DNA of 64,000 bases from Hemibagrus wyckioides (taxonomy: Eukaryota > Chordata > Actinopteri > Siluriformes > Bagridae). Shown here one piece after another: positions 1-52,329 of this stretch; the stretch's first letter is position 1, and every line of letters begins with the position of its first letter. The translations under genes and the position numbers were made by a program. Under the pieces are notes generated by a model, which was not told where the DNA came from, searched no databases, and was given only the letters and a program-made list of their open reading frames with translations. The stretch is from the NCBI RefSeq assembly GCF_019097595.1, contig NC_080734.1, forward strand, positions 9,731,392 to 9,795,391, read 5' to 3'.

Positions 1-718
1 CAAACTCGGTTCTTAATTAAGTTACATATGAATTCAACTGAGATTAAAACATGGCTATGAACACAAGATTATGTTTCCTGGATTAGGTAGGCATTTATAT
101 GCAATTACTTAGATACCTAGTTTACAAGAAAGAGTTAGAAAGCAGCTTGTATGTGGTGATGAGCAAGATAACAGAGCCAATAAGTTTGTTTTGCCAAGAT
201 TAATTTAGTGTCTTTATAGACTTTCTTTAGATTTGTAGACAGGATTGTTTCAAAGCTAACAATATTACTGCTTTGGATGGTGTTTACTAGATTCGGTTTT
301 ATGAAATTAATGGATGAGCCATGATGAAGTCCTTCTCTGGACATGCAGCGGAATCAGGCTTTCTGTTATGAGAAATATGATCCTGATAATGTCAGGAATA
401 TAGTTCTTCAGGAATAGCTTCTGCTGCTTGTTGCATGTATTTGATCTCTAATCACTTCTTTCTCCCGAGCAGGGTCTTCAGATTTGCTTTCCACACACCG
501 CTGACTTTTATTTAGCGTACAAATACTGTTTCTGTACTTTCTTTCATTCTTGCATTCAGTATTTCAAAAGGATAACTGCTGAAAGGCTAAATTTGTCAAT
601 TCCATTTCCCTCCTGCTAACTCTCCTTTGTATTTATTGTGAAAAGGGGAAGAATCAAAGTGAGAAAGAGAAAGGAAGAGGAAAAATTAAGGACTGCTATT
701 CCTGTTTTTGTCTCTCAG
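1..718. other. dlgap2: dlgap2 intron (upstream part)
   Basis: AT-rich intronic sequence before the first visible exon. I see no earlier dlgap2 exon, repeat or RNA gene in it. Confidence 0.6.
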
Positions 719-38767
<38,049 letters not shown>

Positions 38768-39303
38768 AATGCACGATTACTCATCCTGTCACCTGCACGT
38801 GCTGCTATTACACACCCTGTTTACACAGGTTCATTCCCAAGCACCCTTAATTACTCTTAAACACATTCCTGAGCTCTCTAAGTGCACATGTGTAATCTTG
38901 AAAATGTTTCTCCACTAATCTGAGAGTCTTCTTCAATATATAAGTGCTCTGGTTTTCTCTGAAACTGTCTGTGTTCTCTGTATAGTGCACTACTTTGGAA
39001 GTGCGCTATTTTGTAGTTATGTCTGAATGCACAGAGGAGAAAATCAACTGCATTCCCACATGTACTGCAATAGAAAGTGTCTAATTATTAATTATTCCAA
39101 TATTAAGTATCTGCCTTTAGATACTGGTCTACTAGTCATATTTTCCACATGCAAAGTCATAAAAAGTCTATGTTTTCAAGTGCTATCGATCACTAGCTAG
39201 TTGCCTATTCTAAATGTGTTTTTAAAGAGCTCTTTTCATTATTTAAAAGTAATGAAAAAGGTGGTTAAAGAGATATTTATGGCTAGTTAAATTACTACTA
39301 AAG
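38768..39303. other. dlgap2: dlgap2 3' UTR and downstream
   Basis: Sequence after the TGA. I see no canonical AATAAA before the Tc1 copy, so the transcript end is not placed. Confidence 0.5.
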
Positions 39304-39305
39304 TA

Positions 39306-40563
39306 CAGTACATTCAGAAAAGATTCAAACCCCTTCATTTTTATGTTGCAGCCTTATGCCAGAATGCTTTCAATGATTTTTCCTACATCATTATATACTC
39401 CATACCCTATAATAAATAACACAAAAACAGATTTGTGCTAATTTTGCAAATTTATTAAAAAGAAATTACTGAAATATCACAGTGACATGTATTCAGACCC
39501 TTGGCAATGACAGTATCTCATCCCATTTCTCTGGATGATTTTTAGATGGTTCTACACATTGGTTCGAGTCCTGCTGTGGCAAGTTTATCATATTGGACAT
39601 GATTTGGAAAGGCACACCTGTCTTTATAAGGTCTAACAGCTGAAAATGCATATCAGAGCAAAAAAGAAGCCAAGGAACTGCCTGCAGAGCTCAGAGGTAG
39701 GAACGTACGAGAGATGACCAAGAACTTGATAGTCATTCCGCCAGAGATCATGTGTGGAGATGGTAGAAACTTGCAGAAGATCTTCCATCACTGCAACTTC
39801 ACCAATCTGAACCAGATTGGCCAGACAGAAGCCTCTCCTCACTGCAAGACACATTATAGCCTGCTTAGAATTAGCAAAAAAGCAACTAAAGACCATTAGT
39901 CTGTGAGAAACAATATTCTCTGGTTTGTTTTGCCTCAGTTCCAAACATCATGTCTGGAGGAAACCAGGCACCACTCATCAACTGTGCAATACCATCCCAG
40001 TGGTGAAGCATGGTGGTGGTAGCATCATGTTGTGGGAGTCTTTTTCAGTGGCAGGGCCTGGGGCATTGGTCACTGTGCACTGAGGTTCCAGTGCACTGAG
40101 GACCTCTGACTAGGCTTAAGGTTCACATTCCAACTGGACAATGACCCTAAGCACACAGCCAAGACAGTGGCTAAGAGACAACTCTGTTAGTAACCCAACC
40201 AGAGCCTGGACTCTCTAGAGGGATCTGAAAATACCTGTCCACAGACAGACCCCATCCAATCTGACTGAGCTTGAGAAGATCTGCAGAGAAGTGAGTTAGC
40301 TGTGATAACAAAGCTGTGAAGCAAAGTCTCTTCAACTAAGTGATGAGTAAAGGGTCTGAAGACTTATGTCAATGTGATAGTTTAGTTTTTTCTTTTTAAT
40401 GAATAGATTACAAAACTATTTTGTTTTCTGTTTCATTATAGTATATAGAGTCTAGTCTGAAGTGTTTGTGGAATGGGAAACATATTTTTAAGAATTTTAG
40501 CATATGGCTGAAACAAAAAAAGGTGAAAAAATTAAGGGGTGTGAATACTTTCTGAATGCACTG
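39306..40563. mobile_element. degenerate Tc1-like element
   Basis: TA|cagtacattcagaaaagatt at the left and aatactttctgaatgcactg|TA at the right form the TIR of a well-known fish Tc1 family. Internal sequence keeps transposase landmarks (for example agcatggtggtggtagcatcatg at 40007) but has no long open frame. Confidence 0.8.
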
Positions 40564-43250
40564 TATGTTGTTTTTTGAAAATCGGTATAAAAATGAGCTT
40601 CCAGTTGCAACTGGCACTTGAGGCGAGTCTTGTGCTGTTTTATGATGAATTCTGAATGCAAAAAAAGCTATTATATAATTGAATACTGCTATAACACTAT
40701 ACTTATAATCTGTTTATATACAATACTGTAAATGGTGCTGCACCGCTATTTTTGTAAATCCAGAGGTCACTTCCTGCACTTAAAGCTGCAATCACACAGC
40801 ACTAGAGTTCACCAGGAAGTGGTCTAAGATCACATCCTTCAAATAATTTCTGTTCACACCAGGGATCAATAGAAAGGGAATAAACACTGCATATGTACAT
40901 GTAAGTGTCCTTATCCTGTTTAGTGAAGGTACTAGCAAACAAAAGTTGATCTCTACAGTGATTCATGGTAAGTGTCTTCAATCAACATGACCCTGCATTA
41001 GTTCAGTTTTTATTTAAAAAACAATGAAATGCAATGAAGTTAAAGTGTTCTTATTAACACTATTAACAGATATTGCCTCTAAGGACACAATTTGTCCGCT
41101 GTGATATTGCAACTGAATTCCCAGGTGCATTAAAATAAACTGTAAAAAGTCTCATAGGAGTAAAAGCAGAGAATGGGCATGAATCAGTGTGGAAGAATAT
41201 AATGTCTTTTATATACTGTATATAACATTGGAGTACTAGAACTGAAGGAGCTCCTCAGTCGAGTGGAGAAATGTCTTCAAGATTATAATACAACTCGAGT
41301 TGCTTTGACTCATAACATTTCAAACCGTCCTGGATGACTGAGAACCTGCAAACCATTGCAAAAAAAATAAAAATAAATAAACGCAGAATGGCAGCCCCTC
41401 GTAGATTCAACTTTTAGATGAATCAAAGTTGGTCATGGACTGATAAGCATAAAAGCTCAGTTTGTGCTTTCTAAGACATACAGGGTGAGAAATCTTACTA
41501 ACCTCATCTGCAGTGTGTGTGTCTACAGCTAAAGCAGCAGTTCAGCTTATGGACATGGTAAAGAATGTAACGTTGGGAAAAAAAAAATGGCACTTGTTTT
41601 GTTGGACAGCTGAGAGAGGTAACCTTTTACATGAATCATCTCAATTTGAAACAATGCTCTATTTATCCTTTTACAAACTCTACATACTAAATAAAAAGAG
41701 AATATATTCAGATTTTATATTATATTATAGTATAGTATATTACACAATGCATTTTTTGCACCTCAAATGAATCCTGTTTGTATTTCCAAGGGAAATGTTG
41801 TTGACACTCACACGATTAATGTTGCAGTTGAATTGCAAACAGAAGGATGCGGCTTTACGGATTCATGCTGACGGACATAAAAACCCCTGCAGACATACAT
41901 ATACAAGGATGAAAATGATGTGAAACAAGATTTTGTTTTCATTTGCATTATGTGCAATGCTCCTCTTCCTCAAGGTCTTACCATTTCTGATGTAGTCTAA
42001 TGGACATACAGGTACAAAGAGACACTTGAATAATATTCAACTAATGTCTATGGTGCTGCTTTATACTCTGAAATAAATTTCCTCACCCGGCCCTTATAAT
42101 CTGCACAACACCATCATCAAGCTACGGAGTTTTTAATAGAGATCTTGACATGCTTCTGATTAAGCATGTTTGGTGCAAACACGCGTGCTGAGCCCTCTGT
42201 CGCCTTTAACAAAAATAAAACAAAAAGAAAGACACCCTGGAAATGGGTAAAAAAAAAAAGACTTATAAGCATATGATCTTAAATTTTTAAGGGCATTCAT
42301 GACCAGGTATGTGCCGATAACTGTGCACAGGGTGGTTACTTTGTATTTCCCTAAAAAAGGAGTCAGCTAGTTTACTTCCAGGCTATAGCAATGTTGCTAT
42401 AGCAGCCATTACCATATATTTTCATTAGTTCTAAACTATTCAAAGTTCAATTGCATGATCATATCCATGTCATGAGACATGAAGCTATAAAACTGAGCAT
42501 TATGTCTCTCTTCATCTTTGATAGGTGCTATGAGGAAACATTTAGCAATCAAGCTAATCAATGTTAGCTAGGTAGCTAGCTAGCTGGGGTAACTAGCTAA
42601 GTGGCACTGTGGTGAATACATACTACGAATGCTAGCTATCATCTAACATTGGAATATAACATTTAAAAAAACATTTCAGCTGAAAACTAGTTTTAAGTCA
42701 TGTTTTGCAGTACTGCGTCTCTTTCTGCGTTGTTGCTGCATTTAGATCCATGGTTAACGAAACCTCCAATGCTTACTGGATGAATCTGTGGATGAATATT
42801 TAAATGATAAATATCTGGCAACTTTTGTAAGCGGAAGAGTGTAAAATGGCACCTTCTTTAACAGGGTGACAGCTGATTGGAAGTTAAAGTACTGGCTCAC
42901 ACATATGCAGAAATGTTTCACACATATAACCAATTGGTTGTATGATATATCGCAATATTTAACAAGCACAATATTATAACCGTGTATGCTTTAAAAATAT
43001 TGCCGCTCTCCCTGTGGTCCGTTCAGGAACAGGCTGCCCAAGTAGGCGGGAATGAAGACTATACATCGTATTTATGCATATCTAGGCATCATATGTATTT
43101 GCTTCTTCATGAGGGCAGTACTGTCAAATCTATCATGACAATACAGTGTTACGATATGACTATAAACTATTACAGAATGCAAGGGAACTATTAAACAGAA
43201 CCATATCCGCCCATGCCTCGTCATGACGTCCCTACATACTTGACTGCTGA
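40564..43250. other. intergenic, no genes accepted
   Basis: A block at about 41235-41350 ('ctcctcagtcgagtgg', 'cgtcctggatgactgagaa') resembles a repeat fragment frequent in fish. An AGCTAG-rich patch lies at 42550-42600. Nothing coding is recognised. Confidence 0.45.
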
Positions 43251-43254
43251 CTAA

Positions 43255-43447
43255 GGCCAAGTTCACACAGACATTTTGGTAAAAATCAGCATTTAATTGT
43301 GTTGCTGGTTTACTAAAGACATGGTTGTTGGAGGAGATCCATGATTTTCCCCCACATGAGACTGGTGACGCTTTCAAACAGCGAACACTCCAGAGTCGAC
43401 CTGAAATAAGTGTCCATGGATACAAAAATGTCCCTGTGAGCACAGCC
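43255..43447. mobile_element. Harbinger-like MITE, 193 bp
   Basis: Terminal sequences ggccaagttcacacagacat and (reverse) ggctgtgctcacagggacat are inverted, with 3-bp flanks TAA at both sides (43252-43254 and 43448-43450), matching the TWA target of PIF/Harbinger elements. Confidence 0.6.
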
Positions 43448-43450
43448 TAA

Positions 43451-44096
43451 TTCATGCATTCAAAATATATGATGTTAAAATGTTTTTTTTCCCCCTCATT
43501 CTCTCATATCAATATATCAGTTATCAGTATTTGATATGGAAATTTCCTGGAATTGTTGTATGCTGCTGACTAATTCATGCACTGAAGACGAATGATGGTA
43601 AAGAACGTTTACATGTTTTGTTTTGTTGTTTTTTTTTGCTTCTTTTATGTGTTTTTTTTTAATAGAATATTTTTTAAGTTAAATCAGATTTTTTGCATAT
43701 TAGCATATTAGTCAGCAAGCTGTTGTTCATCACACGCATTAATATTTATATCTCATTCTTACCCCCAGTATATTGAATCTGTATTAAGGGTGCAGTGGAA
43801 GTAAATACCCCCATTTTTGGCAAATTTGAGGCTTCTGCTTTATTGAATCACTTTGTGAATGTGGTGGCCACAAAACTATTTTGACTTTTTTTTGCACATG
43901 TCGAAGCTCTCACTGAGTAATATTATCTGAGAAAGGAACATAAATCCTCACACTCAAACTAATTATAGACAGTATTTACAATTAAATGCCTCAGAAGAGA
44001 GAAATTAGAAAGACACTGGTAAATGATATTTAAAAATATTTATTGACATTCATTTATTCACTCATTCTATTTTAAAGCATCAGTATGTAACTTCAC

Positions 44097-44153
<57 letters not shown>

Positions 44154-46117
44154 GTGGTTCTGATTTCTTGCTGTGAGTGGCCTGGAAAACCTAATTCAAA
44201 GTGACAGCTTGCTCAAAACTTTCACTTTCTTACATCAACAAGGCTCAACCTTTAGGTCTAGAAACATATGAATGTCAATGGATTATATGCAAGTTTCTTT
44301 CAGTTATATGGGTTTTTTTAAATTAATTTATTTTTTTATCAGAGCTGTCCAATACCCCCAAATTACATACTTCCGCTTTAATTGCTCAATTAATTGAGCT
44401 TGATTTAAATGATTCTATTTTGATACTGGCTGAATTAATTACACTTGAATAAGTTCAGCTGCATGTCAGATTAAATAATAACCACACTATTTCCAGGTTC
44501 TTGCTTTGTTCCTGGCAATTTATCATAAAGAACAATTCATGAATTTATTCATTTACAAATTTCTGTATATGCTGATGACATAATTATGGTTTGTGTTTGT
44601 ATTACATTCATTTTAACTTCATATCCAAAGTGTATACATCTGTGAGGCCCCCAAAGTGACATTTTGAGGTTGATAAACGTCTCATAAGCCTCTAATGAGC
44701 CTTTTGTTGATGCTTGCATCAGTGCACAGTAAACAACTTCTTACTCAAAACTCCCTGAGATATTGACCAGTTACAACAGATGAGGTGTGAGTAGAGCGCT
44801 TGCTTCAAATGTGTCACTGTTTTTTTTATTCAGTTTAGTATTATGCAAATTGTACACCAATATCATCAGACTTGCCTCAACTTGTATCAAGTTTAGTTTA
44901 GGATATCAGACAGAATTTGTTTTATACATTAACTTTAAATGACAGTAATCAAGAAAAAAAGGAACACATCATGAACGAAAGGACATAATACAGTTTTCAA
45001 CTTTAATAGCAGCCATTTAGAAATGGTAGGTTACATACAGCAGAGGACCATCAGGCCAGTTTACCTTCTAACTAGTGGAGTTCCTATCCCAGTGCCAACA
45101 ACTCACTTTATTCCTGCTGCAGGTTCCTAAACATGTAGAAGTAATTCGGGCAAGCCTATGTATGTCCTAATTATTGCAGTTATTACCATTAACAATTTTA
45201 TACAAACGTTTACAAGGAAATTTGTGTGCATCTCAGTATCTGGAAGACTTTTTTTTCTGCTCCTCAACAAAATGAGAGAGGAAAAGTGGACAAGTCTGAC
45301 CACATGAGGTGACGATGGCAATTAGCACTCGGAAAGGAAATGATCACACAGGAAAACTACTAGTTCCAGTAGGAAACTGGTCTGCTGCTCTTGACCACTC
45401 GGAAGTAGAAGTGGAATCACTTTATTTTATAGTTCCAGGCAGAGAGGTGACCCAAAGTTTGAAGATAATAAAAGAAACCTTAGACACTACAGATTCATTA
45501 CAACTGGTTTAATTCCATTTTAAGGTATAGCTGGTTTAGGTGCTGTTATCTACATATGCTGCATTATGGTGCATAATAATGAGATTTTCACTAGTGAACA
45601 CTGAAAAGCTCTAACTGGTGCTTAGTCTGTCATACTGATATATTTGATTTGTATTTCATTTACTAGTTGTAGTATTTTAACCCCTTTTAACTTACAGTAG
45701 TAAATTGACGCTAATTAGCCTGCTATATATCAATTGCTGAAATTTTAAACTAGCTCTCTGAATCCAATCTCACCCACCCAAGAGAAAATGAAATCATCTC
45801 AGTATATCACTTACCTGTTTGCAGGCAGGAACATGCATTACAGTTATTTGGCAAATTACAGATGCTTTTTACTGAAAATATCACAATGGAATGCTAGCAT
45901 AGGTCTACAGTCTGCAAAGTTTTTATAAATAAAAGCCTTGTGGCTAATAAACTTAAATCTGTCTTGATGTGGCTCTCAGATGCACAACTGTGTGTCGCTG
46001 GCAGCCTTTTTTTAGTCTCTTCTTTCTTTTTTTTTTTTTCCTTTACTACATTATCTTTATTGCCCTTTTATTAACCTTCAAAGTGATTCAGCTAAATTTC
46101 TCTGTTGTTACCTACAT
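43451..46117. other. intergenic with (TTA)n
   Basis: (ATT)n at about 44098-44152. No gene or named element otherwise. Confidence 0.5.
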
Positions 46118-46119
46118 TA

Positions 46120-46740
46120 CAGTGGCCTTGAATAAATATTCACCCTTTTTGAAAATTTCAACATTTTGTTACGACCTGAAACTGAATCTAATTTAATCAT
46201 GATTATGAGTATATGGCCATTATAAAGAAGTGAAGAGAAAACTAAAACTAAAACAACATTTATTGTTTTTTTCATTATTATTATTTTAAAATTTATTTTA
46301 TGCAAATCATAGCAAGAACCTAATTAATTAAACTAATTTTTATTGGATGACGTGAGATCCTCTATCACTTCTATGTTTGGCACTGATGGCATAAATGTTG
46401 TAGGCTGCCCACATTTCTAGAACTTCCCTAGTTGGGTTAAAAGAATTTAAAATTAAATCAACAAATTAAAGCAACAACAACAATAACAACTGTACACATC
46501 CTGTACAAATACTATGAGCTCCAGCTATAGATTTCAGACAATATCATTAACAAAGCATGTGAGAGAAGCTTCAATGAACCAGTCCTTAAAATTGAGTCAC
46601 ACTACCACAAATTTATGATATACACAATAGCCATATGAAGTCAGATATTTAGTGGAGTCCATTGTGTGTCATATGAACATGCCAACTGAAAACACTACAA
46701 AATGTAGGAAAGTTCAAGGGGGGTGAATACTTATGCAAAG
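46120..46740. mobile_element. internally deleted Tc1-like element
   Basis: It starts TA|cagtggccttgaataaatatt and near the end carries gggggtgaatacttatgcaaagg, the inverse landmark of Tc1-like TIRs. Its 0.6-kb length and lack of a frame suggest a deletion derivative; the right terminus is unclear. Confidence 0.5.
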
Positions 46741-49115
46741 GTGAATTAATGGTGCATAAGGTTTTAAGTCATAAGCCAATGAAAAGTTTATAACTGGTGC
46801 TTAAACTATATTGAAGTAATATATTGAATTCCACACACTTTGTTAAATCCTCACCAAACTGGGAACGCCAAAATCCCAGAATCCTCATCTGACAACCAAA
46901 CCAACTCCATTGACTCATTCCACTAGTTCGAACTCCCTTACCATCTGATTCAGCTTTACCCGTGGCCCATTCCAGCCTCATTCACACATACATAAATGCA
47001 TCACTGTTTCATTCAGTACTAGGTCTGGTTTGCTCGTTCTATCCTTCATTGCTAAACCTTTTCAATTGGTGAGTTTTTCAGAATTCCATGTATGACCCTT
47101 GCCTTGTTTCTCCTTGTTTTGTACTGTTGATCATACACATTTCTCTTAAATCATATTGACCATGAACTGATTTTATTTCTCATTTTCTCATTTTCATAAA
47201 TAAACTCTGTTATTTCCTCCACTATTCTGTCAGTGTCTATCCTACTTACTTACATTATTCTATCACCCAGTGATGAGACAGTGAAAGCATGCACAGTAGA
47301 TAATCCCATAAACACACTTTATTGATGAGTGTGGCATGTTTTCATCTTAAAATGAAACGATTTCAAGTGCATAATTAAAACCCTGTATGAATAATACACT
47401 CAGCTCAAACTAGTAATATAGCATATCTCATATATTTCTTCTTTAACCTTTCTTAATGTCTCTCTCATCTTCATCACAGGGACGTGTTTTGTTGTGAGGT
47501 TAGTATTTCCATGTATATTTCTGTGCTCCTTGTTAAGTTTTACTGTGTGCGTATTGCAGTTCTTTAAGTTCGATGTGAAAATGGGTTCCCTAAAGGCCAC
47601 ATATATGGAAATATTCAAGAAGGAATTCATTGGTATCCATATATGCAAATGTAGTTTCACAGATTTCAGCTAATTAATATGAGCTAATCTGACAGGGTTT
47701 CTGAGTGCGATCAGAAAACCTAATCTGATGACTGAGTGTATGCTAAGAAATTTTTGAAGAGCATCTTTGAGTTCTTATATGGGCTTATAAAGATATGTTT
47801 ACCAGCTTGACCTGCTCTTGGAGTTGTGTCTCAAATCCCACACTTTGTGTACTTTTAATGTAAGCAGTGAGTAATGTTCACACTGGGAAACTTAGCAGAC
47901 GATCACAGAGAAACGAAGGCAGTCATAGCTTATTTAACATATATGAATTGAATTAAGGAGGTGAAACCAGCAGAGGCTGCAGTGAAATGAAATGGTCAAA
48001 ATGGCTGACATGCGATATTTATGCGTGATTGTTGCTGTAGAGGCTGTTCTTATGATCCAGTATTGTATGCTAACAGACAGAAATCTTTATGTTTAGCACA
48101 AAATATGGCATTTCATTTGTTAGTTTTTTTGTTTGTACGTTTCTTCAAAAATCTGGATATCAGATAAACAAGTGCAGAGTGTGTGATTTGAGACATAGCC
48201 CAGCGGTGTATAGGCTTGTTCTTTAGCAATAACTCCACCGTGCACACATATGCGAGAGAGAGAGAGAGAGAGAAAATCTTTTGCATTTTTTACGTATTCA
48301 ACAGTCCTGGAGAAAATGGGAAATAGTTTTTCTCTTTTTGAAATGAAAAGAGGTGGTTAAAAGTACTTAGAGGATGAAATAGTGTCTAGTACTTTAAATC
48401 ATACAGATCTTATTCCAAAATGGCTCCTGTTCTTGTGGCTGTCTGGATTTTATTTTATTTTTGGATTATTTTTCAACAGAAGACACATACAGAATGTACA
48501 GCTCACTGGTTAAAAACTATTTTGTTATTTTACATGCAGTTGCAGTATTTATTAATAATTTATTATTCACTCATCTCTCTGATAGTGACATTCACGTTTT
48601 ATGGGATATGTTGGACTATAAGTTGTTCTTCCTGGTTGCCAGATTTGATCATAATGAATAACTGATTATTGATTTTGTTGTAAATGGAAGTGAAATTAAA
48701 AGGGTTTAAATAAAAAATAAAGAACTAAATAAAAATAAATAAAAGTCTAATTTATGTGTTTTTTTTCTGGGTTAGTTACCAGATATATGCAAATATTACA
48801 ACAAATAAATGATTTAAAAATATCACTTGATTTTATAATAGTTTGTAATATTGTTGTGTAAAAAAAATTCTATTACTTATATCACCACCACCACTGCTAC
48901 TACTACTTCTACTAATAATAATAATATGTTATGTTTCTGCTCCCTCACTGTAATGTCTTTGCAGCAATGTCAGTTTAAAAATCAGTATTTAGTTTATTGC
49001 ACTTTGTTCAGAGCTCTGTTGTTGATTTGAAAGCATCTTTTGTATTTAATTATGTTTAAATAATTATGAATATAATTATGTTTGGATCCAGCTCTATTTC
49101 TAACTGTTTTCTTAA
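46741..49115. other. intergenic, no genes seen
   Basis: AT-rich DNA with a short (GA)n at about 48251-48272 and small trinucleotide runs at 48880-48930. Confidence 0.5.
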
Positions 49116-49119
49116 GTGC

Positions 49120-49275
49120 GATATATTTACATTTACTGCATTTAGCAGATACTTTCATCCCGAGTGACTTACATTTATCTACATTTTAGGCTCAGCAGTG
49201 GTAGCTTTGGATTTAAAGTCACAACTTCCAATCAATAGTCTAATATTTTAACCGCTGAGCTTTCACTTCTGATAA
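49120..49275 (+). repeat. teleost SINE-like repeat
   Basis: 'acatttactgcatttagcagatactttcat', 'cgagtgacttacatttatct' and 'gatttaaagtcacaacttcc' followed by 'taaccgctgagct' match the common fish repeat also seen at 35410. Confidence 0.65.
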
Positions 49276-49663
49276 GCATTTATTTTATATACCTAAGAAT
49301 TTCCTTTCAAACTGCTATGATCAGTGTATGCTCTACTAATGTAACAGACAAGGACTCAGGAGATATTCCCTGTGAGAATCCATGTATAGGAGGATTTCTT
49401 ACAATATCCAAAGCAGTATACACAATCAGTGTCTTAACAGAGTCACTTACGACACTTAATCAGTGTCAAATTCCTAGACTACAGTGAATGAAGTGAGAGG
49501 ACATTAACATTTGATCGAATCATATGCTGATTATCATACTTCCTGTGTTGCTCTGTTTTCCTTGTTTTCACTCTTACCATCTCATGCTCTTTTCCTCTCT
49601 CGACACAGCAATGAATCAGGGTAGAAAAAAAAAAAATCCACTTAATATTCTATGTGTTCTCAG

Positions 49664-50052
49664 CTCATCTCCAGTGCAGTGATGAGTCAGTGAAAAGTCC
49701 TAAAGCTCAACACAAGGGCAGCAAAGTGGATGCAGAAAAACTGTCACAACAGCTTAAAGACCTGACAAGAAAATGGCAAAATAGTGTGGCAGGCCAATCC
49801 AGGTCTAACTCTGAGTTTAATAACGCTGATCGTGATGCACATCCAGATTGCGCAGTTCAGTTAGAGTTGGATTTAGTCCTCGATTGTTTAAGAAATGTCA
49901 CTCCAGGATACTCTAGTACTCCAAGAGCTCTACAATCCATTACAAACTCCAGTCCAGACTTTGCCATGCTCCTACTTCCACTCATTCTACTCATATTTCC
50001 TACTGATTTTTACACACCTGTTTCTCAATCCCTTTCATATAACGCTGTGTAG
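49664..50052 (+). CDS. possible 3' exon, spectrin-repeat-like, unidentified
   Basis: An open segment follows the acceptor ctatgtgttctcag at 49663 and ends at TAG 50050-50052. The first part (KVDAEKLSQQLKDLTRKWQN) has the Leu/Trp pattern of a spectrin-repeat helix; the middle is polar, and the end has a hydrophobic run (FAMLLLPLILLIFP). I do not recognise a gene, see no partner exon nearby and find no polyadenylation signal close by. A fragment of a larger gene or chance are both possible. Confidence 0.3.
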
Positions 50053-51940
50053 AAATACCACATCATTCACGCTCACACTTAGATGCATACCTTTTGCTTA
50101 CTTGTTTGCTTCCTCTGCTTCTGTCTTATCTACATTGATAACAGCTTTTTGCCTGCTGATTTGCAACTGTATCCTACAGCCTCGTCTTCCTCATCAGAAA
50201 AAGCTTGATTTGACAACTGAACACAGACGTATCCATGGCTACAGCGAGTCCTGCTTTCAGGCTTTCATTAGTTATATTATTATTGTTAATTGTAAACAAT
50301 GAACCATGTTCTAATTTGTCATTTTGTCACTGATGCCCTTGTTCATCTCTCCTATTTGTCTACATTACAGTTAGAGTTTAATCATCTCTATCCATTCTCA
50401 CTCAGGCTGCAACTCAAAGCAAGCTGTACCTTTCCACTTTAGACGTGTTCACTGGTGTACTGTGGTGGTACAAGTTGTAAATGCATTTGGCTGTTTATAC
50501 ACAGGAGAAATCAATGTTGGCTATAACAAATCACGTTGGGATTCTGTATGTATAATATACTGTATAGAATATGTTCATTGATTCACCTTCATTAACCACT
50601 TAACCCTAGTCAGGGTTGTGATGGAGCGAGGAACACTGGCCATGAGGCAGAGATAAAACCTGAATGATGTTAAATGTTATAGTATTACAGATTGTAAGGA
50701 CTTTCTATAGATCATAAAACATTCAGTATGTCATAATGACTGTCTACAAATTAGACTATAGATTATATGGATTTCCGATACACCATAAGGCTTTCTCTAG
50801 ATCACTGGGCTTTTTTATAGATTATAAGGGCTTTTGCTATAGATAATATGCCTTACAGATGACAGATAATATGGATATTCATTCTTATCTAGGCATTAGA
50901 TTAGATTGCTTCTATAGGTTTTAACAACACATCAATATAGACCATACTCTGAAAATAGGTTATAAAAGGAATTTTAATTTAACTTATACTGTGCATCTTA
51001 TAATGTCTAACACTATCCTGATCATGGTTGCAGTGGATTTGTAGTCTGTTGTGTTCATGTGCCCTCTGGTGGTTAGAATCAGAAAATGTTAGAAAAGTAC
51101 TATATAATTAAGGTGGTGGGGGGGCATTATACTTTTGACCTAAAGGGATAATCTAAGCTGGTGGGCAAGCTGGAAACTACAGTCAGCTGCAAACACTGAA
51201 CCTAAATTCTAGATCAGCCTGTGGAGTCTATCCTAAACCATAGTCTCGATCTATCACTGTGTACGGCTTGGATTATCTTCAAAAACGCAAAAAAAATGAT
51301 AGTGGGGAGAAATATGATTAGATGCACATTTCTCATCCTCAGCATGCACCTGAACTCTAGTGGATGCAAATCACCATAGATAGATGGTCTGTGTCAGCTG
51401 AAATAGAAAGAAAACAAGCTAGAAGGTAAACGTGTGTCTGCATGCCACAGTTACTCATATTTCCCTTCCCTGTGTCACAGCACAAATGTGCCTTAAAACA
51501 GAAGCTTAAATGACATGGCATGACATACATCATCAGCAGTCTGGCAAACTTCAGAACACCTGAAAAATACTGTATACCGTAACAAACTTTGGACTAAATG
51601 GTTTATGAAAAACTCCCAAGCTCCCAGTGTTCTGAGTTTCCAGAGGGACCACTTCTTCTTTCTGGATCTGCCTGATCCATCCAGACGCTCTACCCCTGGT
51701 TGGAGTCTCGTCACTTGGTGGTGCTCACTGCTGTTGGGCATAGATCTGCGTGGACAGCCTGTGACTCAGGGATCTGCTGTGGATAGAACCACTTGCAGAC
51801 TTTCATGCCCTCTCTGAACTGCCGTTTCATCAATCAGGTTTCAGCAGAAAGGAATTAGTGCTCTGAAACTACACTGACCTAATAGTTGCTTAAGAGCTTT
51901 TGGTTGCTGTTGAAGAAAGGACATTATCAACAGTTACACT
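50053..51940. other. intergenic with degenerate tandem motif
   Basis: At 50690-50880 a motif like attataagg.tttctatagat recurs several times with drift. No gene recognised elsewhere in the stretch. Confidence 0.45.
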
Positions 51941-51945
51941 ATTTA

Positions 51946-52195
51946 CTGTCCAGTGTCACCCAAATGAGGTTCCCTTCTGAGCCTGGTTTCTTTCAAGTTG
52001 TCTTCCTCATATCATCTCAGGGAGTTTTTCCTTGTCACCGTCACCTCAGGCTTGTTCATTTGAAGATAAACAGTAAGTTAACTTTAAACTTTATAATTGT
52101 TTTTCCTACATTTCTGTACTTCTGTAAAGCTGCTTTGCAACAATGTCCATTTTTAAAAGTGCTATACAAATAAATTTAATTTAATTCAATTGAAA
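51946..52195 (+). repeat. retroposon tail, copy 4 (longest)
   Basis: It runs from gtgtcacccaaatgagg through gggagtttttccttgtcacc and ctgtaaagctgctttgcaac to tgctatacaaataaattta and an (AATTT)n tail. Confidence 0.7.
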
Positions 52196-52294
52196 GATTT
52201 GTTTTATATCGTGTTGTAGGTAGCGACAAGTAAGCCTTTTAATTCTCTGTAGTATTATTGAGTTGAAGTTACTACTACTAATAATAACCATCAC

Positions 52295-52295
<1 letters not shown>

Positions 52296-52329
<34 letters not shown>

